A stretch of 64,000 nucleotides of DNA from Hexactinellida sp. DTS-2022 (GCA_028753945.1 JAPNXP010000003.1:3472001-3536000); one strand, 5' to 3'; shown: positions 10,276 through 22,451, counted from the first letter of the stretch. Notes: generated by a model from the sequence alone, not told the origin. Numbers and translations: made by a program.

Positions 10276-11450
10276 TAAAAATATGTTTTTCATAAGTCAT
10301 AATTTTAGAAAAGGTGTTAAATTTGTTGTTGCATATTTCTATGTGTATTTAAAACAAATGGAATTTAGGAGAAAGGTAACCACGGGATCGCGGGATATCA
10401 TAATCCCAATAGTTCACTTCGAAAATCAATAGAATCTTGTCATTATGCCAAACAACACCTATAGTACAGTATATCAGCGCCTGCATCAATGTTTCCATAA
10501 TTGGCTCTAAAGTTCTACATTGATTTCGGCTAATATATCACTATGTAGAATATCTGATCGAGAACAATAGCATACGAACAAGTATGTCTATACGCAGATA
10601 AAGTCCCTTCATCTCTATAAGTGTCTTTTATAGAGCTAATCGGCAATAATTCCCTATGGAGATTGGGATTTTTGCCTAGGCACCATAAGTTATCCCCTAA
10701 AGGATATTGGTATTCTATACACTTTGAATTCTCCTAGAAACAGGTACTCTCCATTTGTAAACTATTTCTCAAGAGGATATTTCTGAAATTAATACACTGT
10801 TTAAAAATAAGTTAGAAGAATCATTCTAATAGATTTGCTAATAAAATGAACAGTATAATAATTGATTTGTCGTTCACAATTTTTAATCTTAAGCAATTAC
10901 ATTTTAGTAAAATTAAACCTTGTAGATAGCATTTGCCCGAAATTTAATTTGCTCATTAATTAGCCATACTATGAAGGCTGCCAACCAGGATATAATAATT
11001 AAGGACGCTCTCGTGACACACTAACGTAATGAGTATTTGAGTGATTTTGATAAGATTTTTGTATACTATATTTGGCATGAATATTAGTCAAAATATTTTA
11101 TAATACATGTTATTTATGTCTATAATAACATCAAAATCAAAAATATATAATATCGAAGTATTAAATGAATTGATTAACTATATATATTTTTTGGAATAGT
11201 GTAAGTGATCAGTGATCACAAATTCGGTTTAGTCCCCTATTTGTGGAAACATAAAAATATTTCTTTTGACAGATGGTATAATATTTCGATCTGACATTTC
11301 TACAGTCTTATACTAGCCGAATCAAACAATGTAAACTTTAAAACTAATTCTGTTAACATTGATACATCGGCTAAAAACTTCAGCTGTCTAGGCTGTATAA
11401 TCTTTCAAATTAATTATGGACAAAATCCCCACAAAAAAACAGCATGCAAC
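10276..11450. other. Non-coding AT-rich sequence, unclassified dispersed repeat
   Basis: No protein-coding signal in either strand. The end (TTCAGCTGTCTAGGCTGTAT, then AATTAATTATGGA) resembles 35870-35905, so the block seems related to the repeat just upstream of the Ginger-like element. Confidence 0.4.
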
Positions 11451-12416
11451 AGTAGTTAGGGAATTTTAGCCCAAATTATAGGTCAACCTCGAAAAAAATT
11501 GTTACCAAACAATTTCTACACTAGCGTCTTCTTCTGTGTCCGAATAAACATAGAAAAAAAGTTGCAAGCCCAAAGCTGTGAGGAAAATTTTTTACACCCC
11601 TTCAAACCCGGGGACCAGAGGCCAAAAATCGCCGATATTTTTTACCTTTTTTTTTTCATTAAAATCAATTTATATGGTGTATTTTGGAACAAGGAATTGT
11701 TTAGAACCACCCATTTTATGCTAGCATTAATAGAACCTCTCGAACTTTGAGCATTTACTCGAAAAATTCGAATATCTGAAATCTAATACTACAAAAGTCA
11801 GGCCCTATCAAATAAATTACTTGTTTAATATTCCCGCCCGTCCCAATTTTTACACTCCGTCCGGATTCATTTACTATTAACTTATGAACTTAATAGTGCA
11901 AAATATTAGCTATTGACTGATGTTAAATATTCCTAATGTATCAATTTTAATAAGTCAAAAATTTTAGAGCATTACTTTTATATTTTGGGCATTGCCTTGT
12001 GTTTTTCTAATTAAATTAAATGAGAATATGTATTTTATTTGATATTGGATATGTTGTTTCATATGAATGGAATTAAAAAGAAAAAGAAAATCCCGTCCGC
12101 CGTCCTTATTTTCTAAAAAATCTGGATGATAAACAAGTAAATTTTTTACATGTATTTATGTTGCAGTGTGTACCCACACACCCTGTCATGTTAGTGTGTG
12201 CAGGTACACACTGCTGTATTACCGCACACAATCAGTGTATTAGTGTGTGCGGGCACACACTGGTACCTGCACACAATTAATGACTAGACTACATTGTATC
12301 AATAAACACTAAGGAGTTTGTGTAATTGCGAAAGAGATCGAATGCCGGCTGCTATCCTCGTGTATTCGGTACATACAAACTATAATTTTTTATTCCGTAA
12401 TAATAATTATTTAATT

Positions 12417-13810
12417 AAAAACAGGAGTGTTAGAAATGTTGTAATAGCCTATTTTTCTGTTAACTGTTAACAGCATTACTCTTGCTGTTTACAGCTTATT
12501 TTTTACACTCCTTCTTTAGAAATTTTTATCAACCAATTTTCAGTAAAATTTTCAAGTATAGAGTATCTGGAAACACTTACGATGGGTGTAGATAAGGGGG
12601 GGGTAGAGGAGTTTTAATCACTCCAGATATTATACAAACTGTGAACTATATGCCCATACTATACTACATATAGATTAGTATATTACTCTGCTTGCGGTGT
12701 AAGCGCCACACTACTGAAAATTTATCCATTCACCTGCTTACACAAAAGTACACTTGACAATTGTCAGTATATTTAAGCCACAGAAGGTAAAATTGTATGT
12801 AGCAGCTTTTTTTTAGTTTCTAGAAATAAGAAACTATTCGCTTTTAATTAAGAGGGCCCAGTAATTGCAAATCGTTCTTTCACAGTTGAATTTCGATCCC
12901 AATTATTATAGAATTTCTCCTATGAGATACAAAAGGAGATTAATGTAAATAACAGACCCTTAATATGCTGTTAATGACGCATTTAATGTTAATAGTTAAA
13001 CTACAGTTGGATGTTATATTTGCTGTTAGCTGTACAGCTCCTTCCCGCCCTGATTATAAATTACATCATTTTTTCAGGCTGGCAATTCAGCTTTATAGAT
13101 CAGCCCGTGACCAGCCTAACTACACAGTTGATGTTAGTTAGATCAGACTACAAGTCAATAATACATAATATATATTACAAAACAGCTCACAGACAGGATG
13201 GATGACACATTCTTTCGTATGCTTCCAAATTTATGAATACTTTGGTACATGTTTTCGTTTTAGTAAATAGCATTTCTTATTCTTTACATGACCACGCAGC
13301 AAAGAGCATTCCCATAGGATTTCAACTCTCGGGAATTTCCATATCATGAAGATTTTCCCCATTCCCCTCATATGGAAATGCTGTGGGTATTCCCATATCG
13401 ACGGCAACACTGCCACCCAGTAGTAAACACTTTGAAATACATAATGCAGTAAGCAATATTCGTGTCGGTTCGCTATCCATGGAGACCCATGGAGTCTACC
13501 TAGTACCTACATGAAAACCCTAAGCAACTCTTTAAACATACTTTGATTTGAATTCAATGTAGTAAAGTTTAAATGGAAAAATAACAAATACACTAAGTTC
13601 GATGTAATACTGGAATTGAAGGAAAAATTGAGAATTCGAAGTTCGATTCTCTTTCTCCTGCCTAAATTTTATACCCCTATCATAAATGGTCTAGTTAGGC
13701 TTATCTATAAGGCAGAAAGGCCACCCAGAAAATAAGCGAACAATTTTGAAACTTTGCTGCTTAGAGTAGTATTAAATAGTTGTAGTATCCTACTATAACT
13801 ATAGTCTATG
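12417..13810. other. Centre of the large inverted repeat
   Basis: No gene recognised. At 13290-13410 lies a hAT-like end (complement CAGTGTTGCCGTCGATATGG), related to the MITE at 44978, but its left end and target duplication could not be found. The stretch 13600-13800 resembles 26700-26880. Confidence 0.45.
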
Positions 13811-13853
13811 ATTAAATAATCATTATTACGGAATAAAAAATTATAGTTTGTAT

Positions 13854-14102
13854 CAGGGAATTAAAGGTTCACGAACGGACTGAATAAACCAAATTCAGTT
13901 CATTTCAAATTAACGCACGTTCAGTTCGTTCACGTTCACCTCCTAACTTCAACACCACCACCGTTCGTTCAGTTCGTTCAACTGCCGTTCAGGCAACCGT
14001 TGACGTTCGTTCAGTTCGTTCAGCTTAAATGCCATCAAAGTCTTGCGTTCAGTTCGTTCAGTTCAAATTCAATAAGTTCGTTCGTGAACCTTTCATTCCC
14101 TG
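13854..14102. mobile_element. hAT MITE with GTTCGTTCA repeats, in the right palindrome arm
   Basis: Ends CAGGGAATTAAAGGTTCACG and CGTGAACCTTTCATTCCCTG; exact 8-bp duplication GTTTGTAT (13846-13853 and 14103-14110). The interior is built from GTTCGTTCA and TTCAGTTCGTTCA repeats. The opposite arm (about 12370-12385) holds the single-copy, empty target. Confidence 0.95.
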
Positions 14103-15019
14103 GTTTGTATGTACCGAATACACGAGGATAGCAGCCGGCATTCGATCTCTTTCGCAATTACACAAACTCCTTAGTGTTTATTGATACAATGTAGTCTAGT
14201 CATTAATTGTGTGCAGGTACCAGTGTGTGCCCGCACACACTAATACACTGATTGTGTGCGGTAATACAGCAGTGTGTACCTGCACACACTAACATGACAG
14301 GGTGTGTGGGTACACACTGCAACATAAATACATGTAAAAAATTTACTTGTTTATCATCCAGATTTTTTAGAAAATAAGGACGGCGGACGGGATTTTCTTT
14401 TTCTTTTTAATTCCATTCATATGAAACAACATATCCAATATCAAATAAAATACATATTCTCATTTAATTTAATTAGAAAAACACAAGGCAATGCCCAAAA
14501 TATAAAAGTAATGCTCTAAAATTTTTGACTTATTAAAATTGATACATTAGGAATATTTAACATCAGTCAATAGCTAATATTTTGCACTATTAAGTTCATA
14601 AGTTAATAGTAAATGAATCCGGACGGAGTGTAAAAATTGGGACGGGCGGGAATATTAAACAAGTAATTTATTTGATAGGGCCTGACTTTTGTAGTATTAG
14701 ATTTCAGATATTCGAATTTTTCGAGTAAATGCTCAAAGTTCGAGAGGTTCTATTAATGCTAGCATAAAATGGGTGGTTCTAAACAATTCCTTGTTCCAAA
14801 ATACACCATATAAATTGATTTTAATGAAAAAAAAAAGGTAAAAAATATCGGCGATTTTTGGCCCCTGGTCCCCGGGTTTGAAGGGGTGTAAAAAAATTTC
14901 CTCACAGCTTTGGGCTTGCAACTTTTTTTCTATGTTTATTCGGACACAGAAGAAGACGCTAGTGTAGAAATTGTTTGGTAACAATTTTTTTCGAGGTTTT
15001 GAGTTATAATTCCCTAACT

Positions 15020-15530
15020 ACAGTTGTGCTTTTAATGGAGAAGCTGCGTTGAGTTGTCGTTTGTCGAATCGACTTTTGTAAGTTCTGCATTTGTCGAATA
15101 GAGTTTCTGAAGCCTTTTAAGATATCCATTTTTCGAAAGTGTTGTTTCAATAATATAAAATGGATGAAATGACACATCTGTGTTATCAAACAACAACTCG
15201 ATTGCTGACTTGACGGAAGAACATTTGTTTGTGTATTCTCTAGTTAGGGTTTTTTTTTAAGGCCGATCTTGGTGTAAATATTGCACCAAGATTTTTGGAG
15301 TTACACTACGATTTGGGTCGGCCGCTGCCGCTGCAGTGTTGAGTTACACCAAGGCCGCTGAGTTACACCAAGGTCTCAATCTTAAAAGACCCCTTCTCTA
15401 GTTGTACTGAAAATGCATAAATAACTAATCCCAAACATATTTCCAATATCTGTCCTATTTTTACATTATTATTATTATTATGGAATTTACGACAGAATAA
15501 TACAAACGTTGTAAGGGAATTGTTTTACAA
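15020..15530. other. Non-coding stretch left of MULE-2, with a short TTTGTCGAAT-type array
   Basis: At 15055-15115 short repeats around TTGTCGAATCGACTTT occur and may be the left terminus of MULE-2, matching the TCGATTTT-type array at 16290-16445. At 15285-15380 short repeats of GAGTTACACCAAG occur. No gene seen. Confidence 0.4.
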
Positions 15531-15537
15531 CTGCAGA

Positions 15538-16300
15538 TGGTTATAAATATGTCCAATCCAAGAACACTTAAAATTATATCTACCTTAAATGCGCCATCTT
15601 TAGAAGTGGTTGCAAAGCAACAAGTAAACTGAATCGCACAAGAAACTTGATAACTCTTATGTAACTACATAACCACGAAGTACTTGAGTACAACTTTACA
15701 AGACCGAATCCATCAATTGAAAACCAAGTGCAAGACCGTTGCTAAGTAGGTACAATCATCTAGTTTGATACAAGTATTCGATGATGTAGCTAGAAATAAC
15801 CCATGTGCTCGTGATATTACCTTTGCAGAATGTGAATTAGCTATGTACCGAGCTAGAAAACTATTAAACCCAAAGTTCCTCAATCTGTTACCGAATTTAT
15901 AAATATGTTAGGATCTACGCCTCTTGGAGTACATAATAAATTTTCTGTTACTAGTGAAAACCAAACTGCTGTGGCCACCAACATACAATTTGATGGAACT
16001 ATTTATACTGTTCCCATTCTATTCTATCAGTTATGGACAATATTCGTCTCTGTTGGAAGGCACACTATTCCTACCGTGCATTGCTTAATGACGGCCAAAA
16101 CACAAGAGCTATATAAGGGGTTTTAGAGGCTTGTCGCATACATACCTGAATTCAAGCCGGTGGCTACCATGTCGGATTGGGAACAAGCTTCTAGAAATGA
16201 GTTTATAGAAGTTTTTCCACTAATTCGCATATATGGGTGTATATTTCACTATACTCAACGAATTTGGTCAAAGGTTCAAAAACTTGATATTTTATTCGTT
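15538..16300 (+). pseudogene. MULE-2 transposase remnant (FLYWCH and MULE core)
   Basis: A FLYWCH-type finger is readable at 15540-15700 (DGYKYVQSKN, YLKCAIFRSGCKAT, LHNHE). Then come VARNNPCARDITFAECELAM, the first catalytic block NIQFDGTIYTVPILFYQLW, CLMTAKTQELYKG, and SDWEQASRNEFIEVF with GCIFHYTQ. Several stops and shifts interrupt the frame, and the C-terminal Glu region is absent. Same domain order as the nearly whole MULE at 24 kb, but clearly a different, older copy. Confidence 0.75.
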
Positions 16301-16450
16301 GATTTTGTAAATCGACTTTCAGAATGTCGATTTTACAAAATCAACTATGTATTTTACAAATTAGAAGTTTAAGTTTGTATGTTGATTTTACAAAATCGAC
16401 GTTTTGGATGTTGATTTTGTAAAATCAACATTTGACAAAATCGACATAAC
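16285..16450. repeat. Array of TCGATTTT/AAAATCAAC units beside MULE-2
   Basis: Repeated palindromic units such as GTCGATTTTACAAAATCAAC follow directly on the transposase remnant and are probably a decayed MULE terminus. Confidence 0.5.
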
Positions 16451-16789
16451 ATATTATATATTAGTGTTGTAAAATTTCAAAATTTTTGTTTTCTATGGAA
16501 TTTCTGGAAAAATTACATATTTCAAATTATGCTTAGGAACTTTATTTGAAATTGCCAAAATTTTTGTGCTACTTAAGTTAGACTGTCATGAGGAAAAATA
16601 ACAAGCGCACAGTAACAACTCTACATTATAGATATGATTTATCAAAATAAAAAAACTAGGTACCGTATATGTAATAAATTATTATATATACCTAGTTTTT
16701 TTAATATTTTTCCATGTAAATTTCCGGAAATTTGGAATTTTTTTAGAAATTTTCCGACCTTACAACACTAATATACATATATACTACAA

Positions 16790-16940
16790 AATCAATCCTT
16801 TATTCCAGTCTTGAACATAATTCGGCCTTATTCCGGATTAACGATTCGGCCTATTTCCAGTGGTAATATAATTCGGCCTTATTCAAGTTTCATTTTCGGC
16901 TTAATTCCAGTTTGAAAATTCGGCCTTATTCAGTCAACTC
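16790..16940. repeat. ATTCGGCCTTATTCCAGT tandem array
   Basis: Six units of about 24-28 bp beginning ATTCGGCC or a close variant. Position and size fit the terminal array of the minus-strand MULE at 17539-18315, but no opposite array was found. Confidence 0.55.
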
Positions 16941-16967
16941 GAAGCGACCTAGCAAGCGATTCGCGCT
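16941..16967 (+). repeat. Helitron-type 3' end
   Basis: GAAGCGACCTAGCAAGCG...CGCGCTAG followed by T matches the end at 41167-41190. A short hairpin followed by CTAG|T is the usual Helitron 3' signature. Confidence 0.5.
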
Positions 16968-17538
16968 AGTATATATATTTCAGAGTTGCACGCGGGGCGA
17001 AAATCTTTGCCCCAATAGGCCCACAGAATAAGTACTACTCAACAACTGTCAGGACTCAGGACAGTCAGGTAATTCAATGGCCAACTAACTCACCATCTTG
17101 TTAAACTTTATCGATTTTTCCAATTTACTATAATTTAATATTTACTTTATAACTCCATATAACCATGTTATGTGTTTGTTGTTTGTTTGTGTAAACTTTA
17201 GAATGAAATCATTATTATATTAACAAGGGAATTGTTCCCATCTCGCCTACTCCCACTTTGTCTACAAATATCCGATTAGTTTATTTCGGCTACGGGTCTT
17301 ATTGAGTAACACTATCTTTGAAATGTTAGAGTTTAATAGGAAGGTATAATTAAGTAGGAAAAAATGGAATGTAGGAAAATAAAGTTAAATATGAAAAGGA
17401 TTGTAGGTAGAAGTAATGATCAGCGTTATCAAACAACTCATCTTAAGTAGTAGTTAAGTTAACAGCGAGATTCTACGTAGATAATCGCCTAGGGTTATTC
17501 TATTTTCCATGAACTGTTCTTTTAGTTTGTGGATATTA
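16968..17538. other. Non-coding AT-rich stretch
   Basis: No gene, repeat boundary or structural RNA recognised. Confidence 0.3.
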
Positions 17539-18315
17539 TTATCTTTTGGACCTCTTTCCAGGCCCTACTAGGAAGTTGAGCACCAGTTTCCAACTGTGTG
17601 CAATACTCACCTCTGTAAAAGCTTGCTCTTGTTTAAACACTTCGACAATTTCGAATACGCTGACGTGAGATTTTCCTGTTATTTTCTTCATTTTGTTATG
17701 CCATTCTTCAAGGTAATTATTTGTCCTTGGGGAGTGTGCATCAAGTCCAAATACATACCATAACATGGGTGGAAACTGACCAACTAACCTAGTATCTTCA
17801 AATATTTAATAAATTCCTTTAAGTTAGTTTGGTCAAGAGCCATCATTTTAATACATTGCCAGCCAAGTCGAACAATATCCTCAGGGATGAAGGCGATTGC
17901 TGCTGTCTGGCGAATAAATATTGGTTGATATTTGAATCTTCTCTATAAGCAGTTTGAAGGCCCAGCGAATTAATTTTTCGACTAAGGGCCTTTGTAAAAT
18001 GAAAAAACCACCCTTCACTGTAGTTGCAGGGGAAGCAAGCTGAATTGCCTGAATACGTGTAAGCGCAATTTCGAAATATGCTATAATTTCAGTAGGTCTG
18101 ATATTACAACCAAGTTCTCTAGCTTTGGATATGAGAAGCTCTAACGCTTGAGGGTAGTAAATATTACGCGACTTTCCTGGGAGGAGACAATACATATATG
18201 GGAATTGCTTTCCATTTTTGAAGGCGTGACAGGTAAATATTTGGTAAAATAGGCTGGGACATGTTTGAAATGTACCATCCATATAGATTCTGTCGTCATT
18301 CGATAAATACAGCAC
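17539..18315 (-). pseudogene. MULE transposase remnant (minus strand)
   Basis: From 18315 leftwards: YMDGTFQTCPSLFYQIF, then CLLPGKSRNIYYPQALELL, then an AYFEIALTRIQAIQLASPAT block where functional MULEs have DFE. GFFILQ stands where GCxFH is expected. After a break, 17766-17539 reads LDAHSPRTNNYLEEWHNKMKK, matching the N-x-E-x2-H region around the catalytic Glu. The second catalytic Asp and the Cys-His pair look lost, and the frame is broken between the two blocks. Confidence 0.75.
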
Positions 18316-18854
18316 TCTCGATATTAACCCCTATCAACAAATTAAAAGCATCTCTATACTGTGTTAATTACAAAATGAATTAATCTATCTCTATATTAAT
18401 AAATTGACAATGGTGATCAGATTTTCACCTTTGTTATTATGTTAAGTAACTTAAGTTTATTACAAAGTGTTTATAAAATTAATTAGATTGACTAATTGAT
18501 TGAATAAACTTAGTATATGAAGAATATAGACTTGATTAAGTAAATCTCAAAATTATTTCATCGAAAGCAATAATTTAATTCGTACTTACCAGGTCAGATC
18601 CAGGATTTCTTAAAAGGGGAGTTGTCTTTTATTTAAAAAACATCACCAGCTGGGGGTCTGGGGGCGCTGTAAGCTCCCCTGGAAGCCACATAAGATAGAA
18701 TGCTATTGGCCAAATTTCCAATATCTAACAAGTGCGATACTTAGTAGATTATTATGGACATTTCAAAAATTATCCAGACCATATGCCACATTGTACCCCA
18801 AGGAGTGGACATTGTTTCTTAGGATGGCCCAAATTCCCAGCAAGGGTTCTGGAG
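18316..18854. other. Non-coding stretch with a G-rich repeat piece
   Basis: Contains, from about 18590, a hAT-like start (CAGGTCAGATCCAGG) that may pair with GGAACTGACACTG at 19318-19332. The flanks give no convincing 8-bp duplication. Confidence 0.35.
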
Positions 18855-19036
18855 CAGGGTTTCATCTAGGCGTGCGAGACGCGCCTCCAGGCGCGTAACT
18901 TTGGAGGGAAAAAATTCTAGGCGCGCGAAAATCGAGAGATGCCCATAGACGTAATACAAATTAAATATTTTCGGCGCGTGTGAGCGCACTTAAACTTAAT
19001 CTAGGCGAGCAAAAATTTTGCCTGGATGAAAGCCTG
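18855..19036. mobile_element. hAT MITE, 'CAGGGTTTCATCC' family, copy 3
   Basis: Starts CAGGGTTTCATCTAGG, ends CCTGGATGAAAGCCTG; exact 8-bp duplication TTCTGGAG (18847-18854 and 19037-19044). Confidence 0.93.
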
Positions 19037-19437
19037 TTCTGGAGGACAATGTAAGATCACCCCATTTGGGGCGAGGAGGGATTTGTTAACTAAAGGCAAT
19101 ATGTAGTAGTCCTGAGATCAAATAACTATAAAGATCCATACTAGTATATTAGTATTATAAACTATAATTGATAATTTAATGATGTTAATAGTAATTTGGA
19201 AGTAATCACATAGTATTAGAGCTTGGGGTCACTAATTGAAGTAATTAATTGAGACAGAGTATAGTGAAATCAATGGTCATTTAAAATCAAAGGGGGGTTA
19301 CAGCCCCAAACCTCCCTGGAACTGACACTGCTTACCCTTGTATGAGCTTTCTTAAAATTCGAAAAAAATAACAAATAACAATTAGTAAGTTAAATAATCG
19401 ATAATATAGTTTAATTTAAACCCGAGTATTTAGTATA

Positions 19438-19610
19438 CAGTAGAACCTCTTAATACAAACACCAGGGTCGCGTAAAAAAGTGTTCGCCTTAGCCGGAATT
19501 CGTATAATCAATATTATTTGTATTGTAAAGGCTTTGAAGGGACTGAAATAGTGTTTGTGATATCCGGAATTTGTATCAACAGATCTGAAGTTACCCAACC
19601 ACTCTGAAAA
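19438..19610. mobile_element. pogo/Tigger-like MITE fragment
   Basis: Left end CAGTAGAACCTCTTAATAC preceded by TA, typical of pogo/Tigger relatives. Similar ends occur at 5873-5892 and 34355-34400. The right end is not recognisable, so this copy is truncated or diverged. Confidence 0.5.
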
Positions 19611-19739
19611 GTTTTTAGAGATATCTACATTTTTGCCACTTTCCCATACATTTCAATGGGAATGCATATTTTCACACTTTGCGACCATGACCAATCAGAT
19701 TGCAGAGTTTTCGCAATCTTTATCACTCGAGTTTATTGG

Positions 19740-19815
19740 CATGGGCTTAGGGAGGGGGGATCAGGGAACTGCCCCCCCCCCCCCCCCCTAAAAAACGTCC
19801 TGGCTACGCCCATGT
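19740..19815. mobile_element. Short hAT-like MITE with a C homopolymer
   Basis: Inverted ends CATGGGCTTAG and CTACGCCCATG, flanked by TTTATTGG (19732-19739 and 19816-19823, with one extra T on the right). The interior is mostly a poly-C run. Confidence 0.65.
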
Positions 19816-20204
19816 TTTATTGGTCTAATTAAATGGGCCAAATAATGATGACTAAATGAAAACAATTGAATTCCAATTAATAGTTTTTGTTTTTTTACAA
19901 TATTCATTCTAAATTTGAAAAAATAATTCTTGATTGCAGCTCTAGGTGGAGCTCCCTCAAAAAAGAGGTGGATCTCGAGCCCCGCCTCTGGTCATCACCC
20001 TGTGGAGAACCATAGTTAGTTCTGATATAAACTTTAATGTAACAATGTGTATTACTGGTTATAACCAGAACTAACTAAGATAAAGACGGACTAGTACATA
20101 CACATGTTTGTACCCAGTTTATACCGGAACTAACTATGATTTACAGTTTGATAACCGGATTTTAACCAGGGTTATGAAAATTGTGTAACCAGAACCCAGT
20201 TCTC

Positions 20205-20960
20205 TAGGCTTTTCTGTTCAGTGAGTATAATCAAATGTGAGCGTGATGCAGACCTCGCTTCTGGGACTCGATGGTATACACATCCGCTAATAATAGTTTA
20301 CCCAGTAATGCTTTGTCATAATATCCTGAAGATAATCCACAGTAAGATCCACTCGAATATTCTGCTGATTCATCTTGATGTAATTCAGCCTCTGTTGTTC
20401 TATCTTGGAATGCATATATCCACAGAGATGAAGCGGACTTTGCTCCTGATCATCGGACGGTATGAATAGTACTACATAGCAGTGACACATTCCCTACCTT
20501 GAGCGTGAGTATTTTTCAGCTGCCAGCCAGCCTCACCTAAAGGGAAGAGCAGGACATAATGCATTCATCATAAGAGGGTGTGTCTGTTATAAGCTAAAGA
20601 CCACCAGTCCGCGCATGCAATACTATGTATATGCTGGCCACCTCCTCTCCAAAGCCGTCACCAGGCATCATCGTATCTACTACAGGTTGTTTAGGTGTAT
20701 CCTAACGTAGAGGGTCAGGAGCACTTTCTGCAGGGATAACCATTCTCATGTCAGCGCCTTCTCTGCACTCGCAACAAATCTACTCCGTCGGAATAAAGAA
20801 ACAGATGGGCTATACTCATGCAGTATAAGTTGTATGCCTCTCAACTCAGGTAGAGAAGCATCTCCTTTATGCAGCAGACACCTCCAGCTCTGTCTCAGGA
20901 GTATCATCATAAATATAGATCCACGCAAACGTTGGTGCCTCTCCTTGTGCAGTGAAAGCT
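20205..20960 (-). pseudogene. Helitron Rep/helicase N-terminal remnant
   Basis: Reading leftwards: GEAGWQLKNTHAQG (cf. LLFPxGExGW), then IPSDDQEQSPLHLCGYM, then KIEQQRLNYIKMNQQNIRVD, all typical of the Helitron-like N domain. After a deletion comes VYTIESQKRGLHHAHI at about 20233-20280, the HUH motif of the rolling-circle nickase. Several frameshifts separate the blocks and the helicase is absent. Dead fragment, confidently assigned to Helitron. Confidence 0.8.
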
Positions 20961-21567
20961 GTACTACAAACGATGTACTATACGTGTATACTGAATGTTA
21001 ACAGCCCCACCTTAGCATTAGCCAGATCTTTGTCAAAATTTCTTCCAAGAGAAGAAAACGTTTGAGATCTCGAAAAGGTCTTTCACGCGGGTCAGTAGCA
21101 GTCAAAAGGTGCATAAATGTTTCAGAGCGAAATCTTATCTTGATATTTGAAAATTATCTGATAAACGTTGAAATTTAAATTTAACATCCCAAAACTAACA
21201 TATAGAATATTTGCCTACTCAGTACGTATAAGGCCCATATTCTTATTATATTTTATACTAATTAATTAACACGTTATTAATTAGAATAATCAATTATGTC
21301 TTTGCAATTAAACTTGTCAACAATATTTACATTTTCACCCTATCTGTAACAAATACTTACTAGGAACCCGCACACGCGGTCAAAGCCACAACACAATTTT
21401 GTTAAACACTTAAGTAGTCTAGATATCCACTATTTATAGTATCTTATGTGTGGCAATGTCTCGCTAGTTTTGCATCTATTCTGAACCCTTGTGCAAGTTA
21501 GCTCGTCCAATATATTTCAATAAATATTATTATTCTGAAGAATATTATTTTACTTTTTCCATTATAG
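20961..21567. other. Non-coding sequence upstream of the START exon, ending in a 3' splice site
   Basis: No coding block recognised. The last bases (TTTTACTTTTTCCATTATAG, 21548-21567) form a good polypyrimidine tract and AG acceptor. Confidence 0.5.
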
Positions 21568-22250
21568 GTGATAACTTGAGATCTTACAGAACCTTAGCAA
21601 CAGAGCTGCATATATCAGTTCAGACTGAATTAAGGGAAGCACTGAGAGTCAATATTGATTTTAACAAAATTGTACTTGATTATGGTGTTTCCAAAATTGG
21701 AAAATGGCAATTCATCGGATTTGAGAAAGAAATAGTCATATTGAGGAAAGAGTTTAGTAACAAAATTCATGGCTTTCTAGGAATGGGTGTTATCAATTTT
21801 CCTCCAGGAAGAGTTTTTGAAGTTTTGCGAAATCCACAAAATCGATTTGTTTATGATAATATGTTAAAAAATATTAATGTTCTTCAAGAAGTGGATAAAG
21901 AAATGTATATATTACAAATGCAACATGAACATAATCAATGTTTTGTAAAGCAATCAAGGGAATCATGTTTACTTGTTTCAGAAAGCTCTGATGGTAACAA
22001 ATATACAATTGTAAGCAAGTCTGTTGAGCATGATCTTTGTCCTTTGAGCGAAACTGTAAAAAGACTTGAGGTTTACAAGGGTGGTTGGATTATTGAGCCT
22101 CGGGAGAAAAATGGCAAACATTTTTCCAAGATCTATTATCTAATTGTTATTGAATTACAAGATGTCCCTCAATTTGTGATAAATCATGTTGGAAAGAGAC
22201 AGCCTCTTAGTATAGCATATCTTCGTGACTTTATGAATCAAACAAGTTAG
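21489..22250 (+). CDS. START lipid-binding domain protein (probable terminal exon from 21568)
   Basis: The open frame of 253 codons carries a START domain over residues about 75-250. Recognisable blocks are GMGVINFPPGRVFEVLRNP, YDNMLKNINVLQEVD, QCFVKQSRESCLLVSES, VKRLEVYKGGWIIEP and the C-terminal helix PLSIAYLRDFMNQ. START domains hold a single lipid or sterol in a helix-grip fold and serve in lipid transfer or sensing. A splice acceptor just before 21568 suggests that the first 26 codons are intron and that the true exon begins GTGATAAC in phase 1. Upstream exons were not found in the window; a Helitron fragment lies where the intron would be. The exact STARD subfamily cannot be told. A stop at 22248-22250 is followed by an AATAAA signal at 22446. 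Confidence 0.8.
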   Translation: MCKLARPIYFNKYYYSEEYYFTFSIIGDNLRSYRTLATELHISVQTELREALRVNIDFNKIVLDYGVSKIGKWQFIGFEKEIVILRKEFSNKIHGFLGMGVINFPPGRVFEVLRNPQNRFVYDNMLKNINVLQEVDKEMYILQMQHEHNQCFVKQSRESCLLVSESSDGNKYTIVSKSVEHDLCPLSETVKRLEVYKGGWIIEPREKNGKHFSKIYYLIVIELQDVPQFVINHVGKRQPLSIAYLRDFMNQTS

Positions 22251-22445
22251 ATATCATTTCAAATTTAAACATTTAATTATATATAATTTTGAATTCGGTT
22301 TTATAATACAATATATGTATTTAAATATATTTTAATGAATTTGGTTAATTATTGTAACTGTAAATTTTATTTGTAATTTTGAAGAGACTGTAATATATGT
22401 GTTAGTATTTATAGACAGTTTAAACTGTGCTTTTATTTGGTTATT

Positions 22446-22451
22446 AATAAA
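22446..22451 (+). promoter_or_regulatory. Polyadenylation signal AATAAA
   Basis: Canonical AATAAA about 195 bp after the START-domain stop codon; plausible 3' end of that transcript. Confidence 0.45.

Larger units (their letters stand above)
11486..14999. repeat. Very large inverted repeat: 931-bp arms around a 1.4-kb centre
   Basis: Left arm 11486-12416 pairs with right arm 13811-14999; the latter is 932 bp after removing a 249-bp MITE and its 8-bp duplication. Arms are nearly identical: a mirrored 83-codon frame differs at two residues only. Weaker inverted similarity (GTAGTTAGGGAATT) extends to 11452 and 15022. Both arms contain nested TGTGTGC/GCACACA hairpins. No transposase was found in the centre, so it could be a long-TIR non-autonomous transposon or a recent inverted duplication. 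Confidence 0.85.

Noticed and set aside
11499-14984. Two nearly identical 83-codon proteins
   Set aside because: They are mirror copies in palindrome arms, low-complexity and without relatives; similarity is due to DNA duplication.
11486-14999. LTR pair
   Set aside because: The arms are inverted, not direct, and nothing between them looks like a retroelement.
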